Source of the DNA: an uncultured Bacteroidota bacterium
Lineage (GTDB): Bacteria > Bacteroidota > Ignavibacteria > UBA10030 > UBA8401
Assembly: GCA_937920105.1 (NCBI GenBank)
Contig: CALETH010000081.1
Span: forward strand, 1 to 28,574
DNA: 28,574 nucleotides
Direction of reading: 5' to 3'
In this document: positions 7,598-15,985 of the stretch, in pieces
Layout: every line of letters starts with the position of its first letter
Numbering within the stretch: the first letter of the stretch is position 1
The notes under the pieces: generated by a model
Database searches by the model: none
Told to the model about the DNA's origin: nothing
The model's input: the letters and a program-made list of their open reading frames with translations, nothing else
Made by a program: the position numbers and the translations under genes

Positions 7598-9739
7598 TTA
7601 CAACGTAAACAACATTTCTCTATACTTCGGTAAAGTCCAATATTCATCACCAACGATTTGTTCTAAAGAATCTACAATGGTGCGGATTTTTTCTCGCTGT
7701 GTTTTTACATCCACAAAAGAAATTCCTTTTTTGCTTATATCAGATTTTGCATGTGCAGTAGAAATTGTTTTTTCTAATTTTGCATTTTCAGTTTGCAATG
7801 CACCAATTTTTGTAGAAAGTGTTTTCGCTAAATCTATTAAAGATTTTATTGATTTTTCTTTTTTCCCGAGAACAGAAGAAAGTTCATCAACAGTAGTTGC
7901 AACATTATTGAGATAAGAAATAGTATCAGGAATAATAATGGTGTTCACCATTTCTATTGTTAATTGTGCTTCAATATCAATTTGTTTGATGTAATTTTCT
8001 GTATCAATGTGGTATCGTGCTTCTAATTCGCGTTCGGTGTACACTTTGTGTTCAACAAATAATGTGTGTGCTTTTGGTGTGCTGAGTGCTTGTAATGCTT
8101 CTGGTGTTGTTTTGATATTTGGCAATCCGCGTTTTGCTGCTTCTTTTGCCCAACTTTCGGAATAATTATCTCCTTCAAATAATATTTTTTTAGATTGTGT
8201 AAGAATTTCTCGTACAACTTCACTCACTGCTGTAGAAAAATCTTTTCCATTTTTCAAAACATTTTCCAACATCGTTTTTGTTTCATTCAACTGTGCTGCC
8301 AAAATTGTATTGAGTGATGTAACTGCTGTTGATGGTGTTTGCGAACTTCCCACAGCACGAAACTCGAATTTATTTCCAGTAAATGCAAATGGTGATGTAC
8401 GATTTCTATCTGTATTATCTTTTGTAATTTCCGGAATTGTGTTAATGCCGGGATGGAACATTACCGCATCGGTGTTTGCAGTGGTTGTTCCTGTTTCAAT
8501 ATCACTAAGAATTTTTGATAAAGTTTCTCCAAGAAAAATAGAAATAATTGCTGGTGGTGCTTCATTCGCTCCGAGACGGTGGTCATTCGCAGCAGAAGCA
8601 ATTGCTGCACGAAGGATTGGAGCATATTCGTACACTGCTTTAATAGTAGAAACTAAAAAAATCAAAAATTGCAAATTAGAGTGTGGAGTTTTTCCCGGAT
8701 TTAAAAGATTTTCTCCTTTATCAGTTGCGATTGCCCAGTTGCAATGTTTTCCGCTTCCGTTAATTCCGGCAAATGGTTTTTCGTGAAAGAGAACAGCAAG
8801 GTCGTGTCGCTTTGCAACTCTATCCATTAAATCCATTAAGATTTGATTGTGGTCAACAGCAATATTTACATCTTCAAAAATTGGTGCAACTTCAAATTGA
8901 TTTGGGGCAACTTCATTGTGTCGAGTTTTTAAAGGAATGCCAAGTTTGTAGGCCTCATGTTCTACTTCCGTCATAAATGCAAATGCACGTTCGGGAATAT
9001 TTCCAAAATATTGGTCTTCTAATTGTTGATGCTTTGCGGGAGAATCTCCAAACAATGTTCTTCCACTTTGCATTAAATCTGGACGTGAAAGATAATACGA
9101 ACGGTCAATAAGAAAATATTCTTGCTCAACACCGAGTGTAGAAAAAACTTTTGTTGCGGGATTATTAAATAATTTGAGAAGTGAAAGTGCTGCAGTATTT
9201 AACGCTTGAACAGAACGAAGGAGTGGTGCCTTTTTATCCAGCGTTTCTCCGGTGTATGAAACAAAAATTGTTGGAATACATAATGTATTTCCGTGTGGAT
9301 ATTCCATTACAAAGGCGGGACTTGTTGGGTCCCAAATTGTATAACCACGTGCTTCAAATGTTGCACGGATTCCTCCGGAAGGAAATGATGAAGCATCTGG
9401 TTCGCCTTGCACCAGTTGTTTTCCGGAAAACTTTTCGATGATTTTTCCATTTTCGTTGTATTCTATAAATGAATCATGTTTTTCTGCAGTGAAACCAGTC
9501 ATAGGTTGAAACCAGTGTGTGTAATGTGTGCAGCCTTTTGCTAATGCCCAGTCTTTCATCGCAATAGCAACAATGTTTGCTGTATCAATATCTAATTTTT
9601 CTCCCAGTTGAATTACGCGGGAAAGTTTTTCAAAGGCGTTGCGGGGAAGAACGGGTTTCATTTTATCAAGAGTAAAAACATTTTCACCAAAGTATGATGA
9701 AACTGGTTTTGCGTGTGAGTGTCTAGATGGTATAGACAT
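7598..9739 (-). CDS. glnN: Glutamine synthetase type III
   Basis: 713 residues, the usual length of the GSIII (GlnN) form common in Bacteroidota and relatives, not the ~470-residue GSI. It makes glutamine from glutamate, ammonia and ATP, the main ammonium assimilation step. Visible motifs: FQPMTG (77-82), GVEQEYFLID (203-212), NGSGKHCNW (327-335), RLGANEAPPA (388-397) and FEFRAVGSSQTPS (458-470), covering the glutamate/metal site, the nucleotide site and the GSIII signature. A coiled segment near 620-690 is typical of the GSIII C-terminal region. AAAGGAAA lies before the ATG. An Lrp/AsnC gene lies directly upstream on the same strand, separated by a hairpin-rich 122 bp. Confidence 0.96.
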   Translation of the reverse strand: MSIPSRHSHAKPVSSYFGENVFTLDKMKPVLPRNAFEKLSRVIQLGEKLDIDTANIVAIAMKDWALAKGCTHYTHWFQPMTGFTAEKHDSFIEYNENGKIIEKFSGKQLVQGEPDASSFPSGGIRATFEARGYTIWDPTSPAFVMEYPHGNTLCIPTIFVSYTGETLDKKAPLLRSVQALNTAALSLLKLFNNPATKVFSTLGVEQEYFLIDRSYYLSRPDLMQSGRTLFGDSPAKHQQLEDQYFGNIPERAFAFMTEVEHEAYKLGIPLKTRHNEVAPNQFEVAPIFEDVNIAVDHNQILMDLMDRVAKRHDLAVLFHEKPFAGINGSGKHCNWAIATDKGENLLNPGKTPHSNLQFLIFLVSTIKAVYEYAPILRAAIASAANDHRLGANEAPPAIISIFLGETLSKILSDIETGTTTANTDAVMFHPGINTIPEITKDNTDRNRTSPFAFTGNKFEFRAVGSSQTPSTAVTSLNTILAAQLNETKTMLENVLKNGKDFSTAVSEVVREILTQSKKILFEGDNYSESWAKEAAKRGLPNIKTTPEALQALSTPKAHTLFVEHKVYTERELEARYHIDTENYIKQIDIEAQLTIEMVNTIIIPDTISYLNNVATTVDELSSVLGKKEKSIKSLIDLAKTLSTKIGALQTENAKLEKTISTAHAKSDISKKGISFVDVKTQREKIRTIVDSLEQIVGDEYWTLPKYREMLFTL

Positions 9740-9781
9740 AAAAATATTTCCTTTCTATAATAATATAATGTAATTGTATTT

Positions 9782-9854
9782 CCCCTCCTTATTAAGGAGG
9801 GGCTAGAGGAGGTCAAAAAAGACCACCCTTTAATTCCCTCCTAGTAGGAGGGAA
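9782..9854. repeat. Compound palindromic repeat between lrp-like gene and glnN
   Basis: Three adjacent hairpins: CCCCTCCTT-ATT-AAGGAGGGG (9782-9802), GGTC-A6-GACC (9811-9824) and TTCCCTCCT-AGT-AGGAGGGAA (9834-9854). Its far edge is 7 nt from the regulator's stop codon, so it could attenuate read-through from the regulator into glnN. A degenerate relative, CCTTCTTATTTAGGAGG, is near 12121-12138. Confidence 0.8.
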
Positions 9855-9861
9855 ATGTTGT

Positions 9862-10320
9862 TTATTTCTGTCTATGAATTTTCATTGTTGTTGTTTCTTT
9901 AAATGTGGAAAGAACAATATTGCTGCTTGTATTTATGACACCATTCCATGCTTGAATTTTGGAAAGCAATTTTTCCAAAGTAGAGGTATTTTCTGTACGG
10001 ATTTTTAAGAGATGTGTTCCTTTGCCGGTGATGGAATGAATTTCCAAAATTTCATCATTGGCTTTGGCATGTTCAATAAATGCAGTGTAATGTTTTGAAG
10101 AATCCACCGTAACAGTGATAAATGCAGTAACATCTTTTCCTATTTTTTTTGGGGAAATTATTGCTGTGTATCCAATAATGATTTCTTGTTCTTCTAATTT
10201 TTTTAATCGTTCACTGACAGCGGGAATGCTTAACTCAACTTTTTCAGCGAGTTCGTTTCTTCGCATCCTTCCGTTTTTTTGAAGAATTTCTATAAGTGTA
10301 ATATCAATAGTATCAATCAT
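9862..10320 (-). CDS. Lrp/AsnC family transcriptional regulator
   Basis: 152 residues, the standard family length. An N-terminal winged helix-turn-helix spans about 4-50 (RMRRNELAEKVELSIPAVSERLKKLEE is the helix pair, preceded by LIEILQKNGR). A C-terminal RAM effector and oligomerisation domain spans about 63-142, with ITGKGTHLLKI in the position of the usual ligand-responsive glycine loop. Such proteins form dimers to octamers and sense amino acids. Its position just upstream of glnN on the same strand suggests control of nitrogen assimilation, and autoregulation is likely from family behaviour; both are inference. An inverted repeat in its upstream region (10362-10379) is a candidate operator. 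Confidence 0.93.
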   Translation of the reverse strand: MIDTIDITLIEILQKNGRMRRNELAEKVELSIPAVSERLKKLEEQEIIIGYTAIISPKKIGKDVTAFITVTVDSSKHYTAFIEHAKANDEILEIHSITGKGTHLLKIRTENTSTLEKLLSKIQAWNGVINTSSNIVLSTFKETTTMKIHRQK

Positions 10321-10361
10321 TACGTACTTAAACTTAAATTATTTAGGTATTTTTAATTTTA

Positions 10362-10379
10362 ACTTTATGAAAGTAAAGT
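10362..10379. promoter_or_regulatory. Candidate operator, ACTTTA-N6-TAAAGT
   Basis: A perfect 6-bp inverted repeat with a 6-nt spacer in the 171-bp divergent region between the Lrp-like gene and the hemerythrin gene. Size and A/T-rich character fit Lrp-family sites, but a single copy is weak evidence. Confidence 0.3.
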
Positions 10380-10491
10380 ATTTTATCGTAAAAAGCAAGA
10401 AATATTTTTATTGAAAATGAATTATTATTACCTGTTTGCCTTTTCTTTCTTTAATTTTTACATTACGAAATAAATTTTATTACAAACAACA

Positions 10492-10968
10492 ATGGCAATT
10501 CGCGACCCTATAGCAATGTTTATGAAAGAGCATGATTTTGCTCTTGTGCAACTTCGTATTCTTAAAAAATCTGCTGAAGATATAAAGAAAAACGGATATA
10601 CAGAAAAAACATTTAAGCAACTTTTAAAAGCAACAGAATTTGTTGATGAAGAAGTGCGAGTGCATAATGCAAAAGAAGAAAAAGCATTATTTCCTGTGAT
10701 TGAACGTTTTGTAGAAGGTCCCACCAATAGTTTGCGAGAAGACCATCAAAAAATGGGGAAGGTATATAAAAAACTTCAATATAGCATTCGTGCAATTCAA
10801 GAAAATACTGAAGATGATATTGCTCAAGAAGAATTATGTGATGCTGCAAATGAAATTGTGCAATTAATGGTAAATCATATTCATAAAGAAAATCATATTT
10901 TATTTCCGATTGCACAAAAATTTTTAAGTAAAAAAGAATTGCGAGAAGTGATGCAGAAGTTGGTGTAG
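10492..10968 (+). CDS. Hemerythrin-like (HHE) domain protein
   Basis: 158 residues, one four-helix-bundle HHE domain. Candidate di-iron ligands are His14 (KEHD), His58 and Glu62 (HNAKEEKALFP), His85 (EDHQ), and His129 and Glu133 (HIHKENHILFP). The two HxxxE-LFP segments are visibly symmetrical, as expected for this fold. Family members bind O2, NO or store iron, or sense redox and iron status; the specific role cannot be read. No signal peptide. It is divergent from the Lrp-like gene and followed by a strong terminator, so it is transcribed alone. Confidence 0.9.
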   Translation: MAIRDPIAMFMKEHDFALVQLRILKKSAEDIKKNGYTEKTFKQLLKATEFVDEEVRVHNAKEEKALFPVIERFVEGPTNSLREDHQKMGKVYKKLQYSIRAIQENTEDDIAQEELCDAANEIVQLMVNHIHKENHILFPIAQKFLSKKELREVMQKLV

Positions 10969-10976
10969 TGGAGTAC

Positions 10977-11005
10977 GTAGGGACGTAAAATTTTACGTTC
11001 TGTAG
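10977..11005. repeat. Imperfect GTAGGGAC palindrome
   Basis: Starts GTAGGGACGTAAAA and ends TTTTACGTTCTGTAG, complementary except for two arm positions. It appears to be a degenerate relative of the perfect 28-bp palindrome at 23026-23053, which has the same GTAGGGAC end. Confidence 0.6.
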
Positions 11006-11013
11006 TTGAGTAA

Positions 11014-11044
11014 GGGCGGATGAAAAATCCGCCCTGTATTTTTT
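11014..11044 (+). terminator. Rho-independent terminator of the hemerythrin gene
   Basis: GGGCGGAT pairs with ATCCGCCC around a 5-nt loop, followed by TGTATTTTTT, 45 nt past the stop codon. Confidence 0.85.
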
Positions 11045-11050
11045 ATGATA

Positions 11051-11075
11051 GATTCCTGCTTTCGCAGAAATGACA
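11051..11075. repeat. REP-like hairpin (copy 4, degenerate)
   Basis: GATTCCTGC-TTTC-GCAGAAATGACAC: same ends as the other copies but with one arm mismatch. Located between the convergent hemerythrin and PD40 genes. Confidence 0.75.
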
Positions 11076-11080
11076 CAAAA

Positions 11081-12094
11081 TTAATCTTTCCAATCCGCAA
11101 CAAAAATATTAAACTCGTGTGGCTTTGTTGCATTTCTTCCGGAAACAAACACTAATTTTTTCCCATCAGGACTAAACATTGGAAAACCATCAAATGTTGG
11201 TGAAAATGTTATTTGTTCTAAATTTTTTCCATTCAAATCTATAAGAAATAAATCAAAATTATATCCTTTGGGATTATTGACGTTGGAAGAAAAAATTATT
11301 TTTTTCCCATCTGGTGTAAAGAATGGTGCAAAGTTTGCTGCACCATTGTTGGTGATTTGTCGTTTATTCGTTCCATCAATATCCATCACAAAAATTTCCA
11401 TTTGGGTTGGTTTTACTAATTCCATTTTTAATAAATTTTCTCCTTCAGTAGAATCTTCTTTTGTTGTTGGGTGATGTGCACGATAGACAATTTTTTTTCC
11501 ATCGGCAGAAAAAAATGCACCACCATCATATCCTTTTTCAAATGTTAATCGTTTTTGATTTGTTCCATCAGCATCCATAGTGTATAATTCTAAATCACCA
11601 TCACGAGCAGAAGTGAAGAGAATGGTTTTTCCATCGGGAGAAATTGTTGCTTCTGCATCATAGCCATACGTTGTTGTTAGTTGTTTCAAATCAGAACCAT
11701 CTGCATTGGCAGAAAAAATATCGTATGAATTATAAACTCCCCACACATATCCTTTAGAGCGGTCAACTGGTGGTGGACAGGAATCACTTGCAAGATGAGT
11801 GGAAGCGAAGACGATTCTTTTTCCATCTGGGAAAAAATATCCACATGTCGTTCGTCCTTTGCCTGTGCTGACGAGTTGATTTTCTGAACCGTCAACATTC
11901 ATCGTAAAAATTTGGTCGCAAGAAAATCCATTTTTTGTTGCTTGATAGACAAATTTTTTCCCATCTGTAGAAAAATATGCTTCTGCGTTTGAACCACCAA
12001 ATGTAATTTGTTGAATGTTGGTGAAATGTTTTTCTTCTTGTGCATTTACAATAGAGGTGAAGAAAATGATGAAGAGAAGGGATGTTTTTTTCAT
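11081..12094 (-). CDS. Exported PD40/TolB-like beta-propeller protein
   Basis: 337 residues. A signal peptide spans about 1-18 (hydrophobic run, cleavage near VNA-QE). The mature part is six PD40 (WD40-like) repeats, recognisable by the [ST]xDGKx-hydrophobic pattern at about 43, 88, 152, 197, 260 and 308, each paired with a D[GA]xxx-Q-L/I-T strand. This predicts a six-bladed propeller like the C-terminal domain of TolB, but the TolB N-terminal domain is missing, so this is not TolB itself. Periplasmic or surface location is likely. No catalytic residues are recognisable; protein or ligand binding is the usual inference. It follows the photolyase gene by 92 nt on the same strand and may be co-transcribed. 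Confidence 0.85.
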   Translation of the reverse strand: MKKTSLLFIIFFTSIVNAQEEKHFTNIQQITFGGSNAEAYFSTDGKKFVYQATKNGFSCDQIFTMNVDGSENQLVSTGKGRTTCGYFFPDGKRIVFASTHLASDSCPPPVDRSKGYVWGVYNSYDIFSANADGSDLKQLTTTYGYDAEATISPDGKTILFTSARDGDLELYTMDADGTNQKRLTFEKGYDGGAFFSADGKKIVYRAHHPTTKEDSTEGENLLKMELVKPTQMEIFVMDIDGTNKRQITNNGAANFAPFFTPDGKKIIFSSNVNNPKGYNFDLFLIDLNGKNLEQITFSPTFDGFPMFSPDGKKLVFVSGRNATKPHEFNIFVADWKD

Positions 12095-12186
12095 AAAAGT
12101 TTTGTTGTGATTGATAAAATTCCTTCTTATTTAGGAGGAAAAATGTTCAACTAAATTAAAAATTCCTTTTTGAATAAACAAGAAAA

Positions 12187-13542
12187 TTAAAACAGAGAAT
12201 CATTATTGATAGAAGAAATATATTTTTTTACATCAAATTTTCTTGCACAGCCGTTGTAATTCATATATCGGATTTTTCCAAAAATTGGACGCTCAAACCA
12301 TGCTCTATCATGAACACCGCCAATGCTCCACGCAATTCCTGTATATCCATTAGGGTCGCGTCCATCCAGTTCGTAGGTATCATTTAAGTAAATGGCAATT
12401 TCCATTGCTTCTTCGGGATTGGTTGTCCATTCTAAAATTTTTTTTGCCCAATACATTCTCATAAACCCGTGCATTTTTCCGATGCGAACCATTTGGAGTT
12501 GTGCAGCATTCCATAATTCATCATGTGTTTTCGCATGTTCAAATTCTTCTAATGAATACAAAAATTCTCGTTTATCTTTACGATGTTCATTGAGTGTTGT
12601 TTTTGCCCAAGTGGGAAATCCGTCAAACGAATCATACTTTGGATTATAAAAACAAAAATTATCAGCAAGTTCTCGCCGAACAATAAGTTCTTCTAAAAAA
12701 TTTTCTTGTGATGGAGATTTTTTTGTTTTAGAAACTTCTAATGCAATTCGCTGAGCAGAAATTTGTCCGAAATGCAAATATGGTGAAAGATTGGATTGTG
12801 CATTATATGTCGGATTGTTTCGTAGTACATCATAGTTTTGTAATCCTGAAGAAATAAAATTCGTCAGCATTTTTTGTGCATGATGTTCTCCAGATGTAAT
12901 CCAATCAAAAGAAGGAATTTTTGGGAGAGATTTTTTTATTTCATTCCAATTATTTTTTGGAAATGTTGTTTTCCAAGAGTGTGGATGTTTTTGTAACATC
13001 GGAAATTTTTCCAAAAAAGTCGGTAAAAATTTCTGAATTTTTGGGCGAATGGTGTACGCACCAAATTCTAATTTTGGTGAAGCATGCCAACAGGGAATAA
13101 TATTGTGTGCATCAACTTCGTAAAAGGGAATAGTGATTTTTTTTGCAACAGAATTTTTCCACTCACGATTAATCTTTAGGGGGCTGAAGTCACAAATAAG
13201 ATGTGAAATAGAATAAGAATTAATGAATTTTGGAATTTCTTGCTCTGGAGGTCCTTGTAAAAGAAGAAATGGGATATTATATTTCATTAAGTCTTTTTCA
13301 AGAAATTCCAGTCCCGATGTCATAAATTCATACATTCGAGTTGTTGCACCAAGAAATTTTGGCATGAAACAAAAAATAACTGCTAATGGGAGTTTATACT
13401 CTAATGCTATTTCTTGTGCATATAATAGTGCCCAATTATCGTTAATGCGTTGGTCTCTGCTCATCCAATAAATAATGGCATTGTTCTTGCTTATTAAAGG
13501 TGTAGTGGTGGTTAGATTTCGTATGCGTTGAGTGTTTATCAT
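12187..13542 (-). CDS. phr: Class II deoxyribodipyrimidine (CPD) photolyase
   Basis: 451 residues, standard for class II photolyases, which use FAD and near-UV/blue light to split cyclobutane pyrimidine dimers. The N-terminal antenna/Rossmann domain begins YWMSRDQRINDNWALLYAQ (25-43), a class II signature. The FAD-binding helical domain carries ELIVRRELADNFCFYNP (285-301), LWNAAQLQMVRIGKMHGFMR (343-362), LNDTYELDGRDPNGYTGIAW (386-405) and GGVHDRAWFERPIFGKIRYM (408-427). W344, W366 and W405 are among residues in the region of the class II electron-transfer chain. The whole signature set is intact. No clear ribosome site was seen. The gene implies exposure to light in the habitat. Confidence 0.95.
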   Translation of the reverse strand: MINTQRIRNLTTTTPLISKNNAIIYWMSRDQRINDNWALLYAQEIALEYKLPLAVIFCFMPKFLGATTRMYEFMTSGLEFLEKDLMKYNIPFLLLQGPPEQEIPKFINSYSISHLICDFSPLKINREWKNSVAKKITIPFYEVDAHNIIPCWHASPKLEFGAYTIRPKIQKFLPTFLEKFPMLQKHPHSWKTTFPKNNWNEIKKSLPKIPSFDWITSGEHHAQKMLTNFISSGLQNYDVLRNNPTYNAQSNLSPYLHFGQISAQRIALEVSKTKKSPSQENFLEELIVRRELADNFCFYNPKYDSFDGFPTWAKTTLNEHRKDKREFLYSLEEFEHAKTHDELWNAAQLQMVRIGKMHGFMRMYWAKKILEWTTNPEEAMEIAIYLNDTYELDGRDPNGYTGIAWSIGGVHDRAWFERPIFGKIRYMNYNGCARKFDVKKYISSINNDSLF

Positions 13543-13601
13543 AGAATATGATTATATAAATAAGGTACTACACTTACAATTTAAAAACTATAGGGGGATT
13601 T

Positions 13602-14888
13602 ATGAAAAAACTATTAATTTTGCTTTTCTTTTTTAATAATACAATAATAACATTTTCACAATTTCCTGTTTCAGGTTTAACACCAAAACTGTGGTATAAA
13701 GCAGATGCATTAAATTTTTCTGATAATACACCAATTTCAGTTTGGTATGATAGTTCTGGAAATGCGCAAAACCTTTCTCAAGCAAGCAATGTCCAAAAAC
13801 CAGTATTAAAAACAAATGTTCTCAATGGAAAACCTGTTCTTCGCTTTGATGGTCTAGATGATTTTTTATCAGGAAATATTAGTATTAATTTTCAAACACT
13901 TCAACAACCATTAACATTCTGTATAGTGTACCAATATACAGGTTCAAATGATGGTGCATGGCATACTATTTTTTCAGGTATTTCGTCTGGAGAATTATTT
14001 ATGGGATTAAATGGAAGTGACGATTTACGAGTCTCGGCTGGTGGTGGATATGCTTCAATGGGAATTAAAACAGTTCCTTATACTCAATTTGTAGTGACCA
14101 CAATAATTTTTGCTACTACTTATCTTGAGTATTATGAAAATGGATTATTGGTGGCTAATCCACCACCTGTTGGTTCAGGAGGGCTTTCTCAATTAAATAT
14201 AGGTTCTTATCTTTCTTCAAGTTTATATTCTGCAATGGATGTTGCAGAAATTGTAGTGGTTGGTAAAGCACTAACAACTACAGAACGTCAATCAGTAGAA
14301 ACTTATTTAGGAAATAAGTGGAATGTTTTTCCACTTCCAGTGCAGTTAAATTCATTTACAGGGGAGGTACGGGATAATAAAGTAACTCTTAATTGGCAAA
14401 CACAAAGTGAAATTAATAATGCAGGATTTGCAATTCAAAAATTAGAAAATAATATATGGAAAACAATAGGCTTTGTAAAAGGAAATGGTACAATTACTAC
14501 TATCAATAATTATTCTTTTGTTGATGCAAATGTAAAATCAGGAAAATATAATTATAGATTACAACAAAAAGATAATGATGGAACAGTTGATTATAGTGAT
14601 GAAATTAAAGTTACGATTGTACCAACTCAAGCAAAATTATATCAAAATTTTCCTAATCCTTATAATCCAACAACAACAATTACCTATGAAATACCGAAAA
14701 CTGATGTTGTAAATCTAAAAGTGTACGATATTTTAGGGAAAGAAATTACAACACTTGTTAATCAAGAAATGCAGGCCGGTATTCATACTGTGAATTTTGA
14801 TGCAAACCAACTTTCTGGTGGAATATATTTCTATAAAATTACTGCTGGAAGTTTTAGTGAAGTGAAAAGAATGATGTTGGTAAAATAA
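13602..14888 (+). CDS. Secreted LamG-like T9SS cargo protein
   Basis: 428 residues, AGGGGG ribosome site before the ATG. A signal peptide spans about 1-20. Residues 28-240 resemble a concanavalin/LamG jelly-roll domain (LTPKLWYKADAL, VWYDSSGNAQNL, PVLRFDGLDDFL, then the YYENGLLV and AEIVVVGKALTTTERQ segments). Residues 246-340 are a fibronectin-type beta-sandwich (LNSFTGEVRDNKVTLNWQT). Residues 346-428 are the T9SS sorting domain (NFPNPYNPTTTITYEI). LamG domains often bind glycans; no catalytic residues are evident. It starts 60 nt from the divergent photolyase and ends at a strong terminator, so it is a single-gene unit. The sorting domain is related to, but clearly distinct from, those of the tandem paralogues at 1-3413. 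Confidence 0.88.
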   Translation: MKKLLILLFFFNNTIITFSQFPVSGLTPKLWYKADALNFSDNTPISVWYDSSGNAQNLSQASNVQKPVLKTNVLNGKPVLRFDGLDDFLSGNISINFQTLQQPLTFCIVYQYTGSNDGAWHTIFSGISSGELFMGLNGSDDLRVSAGGGYASMGIKTVPYTQFVVTTIIFATTYLEYYENGLLVANPPPVGSGGLSQLNIGSYLSSSLYSAMDVAEIVVVGKALTTTERQSVETYLGNKWNVFPLPVQLNSFTGEVRDNKVTLNWQTQSEINNAGFAIQKLENNIWKTIGFVKGNGTITTINNYSFVDANVKSGKYNYRLQQKDNDGTVDYSDEIKVTIVPTQAKLYQNFPNPYNPTTTITYEIPKTDVVNLKVYDILGKEITTLVNQEMQAGIHTVNFDANQLSGGIYFYKITAGSFSEVKRMMLVK

Positions 14889-14916
14889 AAATATTATAGT
14901 AAAAATTGTGTGAAAG

Positions 14917-14964
14917 ACAGAAAAGCGAATTTTATAATTCGCTTTTCTGTTTTTATTGTTTTTT
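14917..14964 (+). terminator. Strong rho-independent terminator
   Basis: A perfect 15-bp stem (ACAGAAAAGCGAATT with its complement at 14936-14950) around a 4-nt loop, followed by TTTTATTGTTTTTT. It lies 28 nt past the LamG-type gene and isolates it from sdhC. Confidence 0.92.
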
Positions 14965-15005
14965 CCATAATTCTTTTTTAACTTCATTTGTTTAAAAATA
15001 ATTTT

Positions 15006-15052
15006 AGATTACTTCGATTGTTCCAATTTATCGGAACTCCTTCGTAATGACA
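15006..15052. repeat. Palindromic intergenic repeat upstream of sdhC
   Basis: Nested complementary arms TTAC...GTAA and GTTCC...GGAAC, ending CGTAATGACA. The GATT(A)C... and ...AATGACA ends recall the REP-like family, but the core differs. It lies 46 nt before the sdhC start. Confidence 0.5.
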
Positions 15053-15097
15053 ATTTAAAGAACTAAAAATATTCTCTCATCGTTACAGGCAATTCTT

Positions 15098-15760
15098 ATG
15101 AAACACAACTTCTCCTTTTCTAATTCCTCCGTAGGCAAAAAAATTTTAATGGGCGTTAGCGGACTTTTTCTGTGTAGTTTTTTGCTTGTCCATTTATCCG
15201 GAAATTTTCTTCTCTTTAAAAATGATGGCGGAAAAGCGTTTGATGAATACGCACACTTTATGTCCACCAACGGAATTACCCGTATAATGGAAATTGTTTT
15301 GGTGGTGGGATTCGTTTTTCACATCGTTACCGGAACAAAATTGTGGTTAAAAAACCGTCAAGCACGAAAAACCAAATATCAATCCTATCAATTAAAAGAA
15401 AATACCCAACTTGCCTCACGTTTCAGTATGCTTTCCGGAAGTATTGTATTTTTTTTTCTCGTCGTTCATCTCAAATCTTTTTGGTTTGATGGACGTATTA
15501 TGGGAACGCCTTCCATGTATCAATTAGTAGCACAATCGTTTTCTAATGTTTTTTATAGTGGATTTTATCTTGTGGCGTTGGTGTTGTTGGCGTACCATCT
15601 TAAACATGGATTTCAAGCAGCGTTTCAATCTTTGGGATTGCGGCAAAAAAAATATATTGGTTTGTTGGATACGATTGCTCTTATTTTTTGGTTATTGATT
15701 CCGCTTGGCTTTGCAACAATGCCGATTTATTTTTTACTCTTTTATAAAAGTGTTGTTTGA
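15098..15760 (+). CDS. sdhC: Succinate dehydrogenase cytochrome b subunit
   Basis: 220 residues with five transmembrane helices (about 15-40, 60-82, 108-128, 150-172, 188-215), the single-subunit b558-type anchor of class B quinol:fumarate reductases and succinate dehydrogenases in Bacteroidota and relatives. His32, His75, His124 and His167 are placed to ligate two b haems. It anchors SdhAB to the inner membrane and exchanges electrons with the quinone pool. The ribosome site is weak (ACAGG). In relatives sdhC is followed directly by sdhA; here 2.5 kb containing a DUF4435/ATPase pair intervenes, so co-transcription with sdhA is uncertain. Confidence 0.93.
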   Translation: MKHNFSFSNSSVGKKILMGVSGLFLCSFLLVHLSGNFLLFKNDGGKAFDEYAHFMSTNGITRIMEIVLVVGFVFHIVTGTKLWLKNRQARKTKYQSYQLKENTQLASRFSMLSGSIVFFFLVVHLKSFWFDGRIMGTPSMYQLVAQSFSNVFYSGFYLVALVLLAYHLKHGFQAAFQSLGLRQKKYIGLLDTIALIFWLLIPLGFATMPIYFLLFYKSVV

Positions 15761-15844
15761 GTAGATGAGTATGTAAGTAATGAAGTAATGGAGATAGAAT
15801 ATAGAATGTAGAATTTAGGAATCAGAAGTCAGTTAGTAAATAAT

Positions 15845-15899
15845 AAGTCCCCTCTGCAGTGTTAGATTTTTTTTAGTGTGATGGAGAGAGGTGTGTCAG
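15845..15899. repeat. CCCCTCT/GAGAGG repeat, copy A (between sdhC and ATPase)
   Basis: Starts AAGTCCCCTCTGCAGTGTT and ends GGAGAGAGGTGTGTCAG. It matches the copy at 20223-20281 at both ends (AAGTCCCCTCT, AGxGTTxGATT, GAGAGAGG, TGTGTCAG) with a variable centre. It sits 84 nt after the sdhC stop and 86 nt before the ATPase start. Confidence 0.85.
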
Positions 15900-15985
15900 T
15901 GTTGAATTTATTTTTGTTTTATTGAAAATGAAATTTAAAGAAACTTAAAAAGGTTTTTCGAAAAGACTTTTAAAGGCAAACCAGA

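Noticed and set aside
8310..8786. 158-codon open frame opposite glnN
   Set aside because: It lies wholly inside the well-supported GSIII gene, with no domain and no ribosome site.
11081..12094. TolB of the Tol-Pal system
   Set aside because: It has propeller repeats but lacks the TolB N-terminal domain and tol/pal neighbours.
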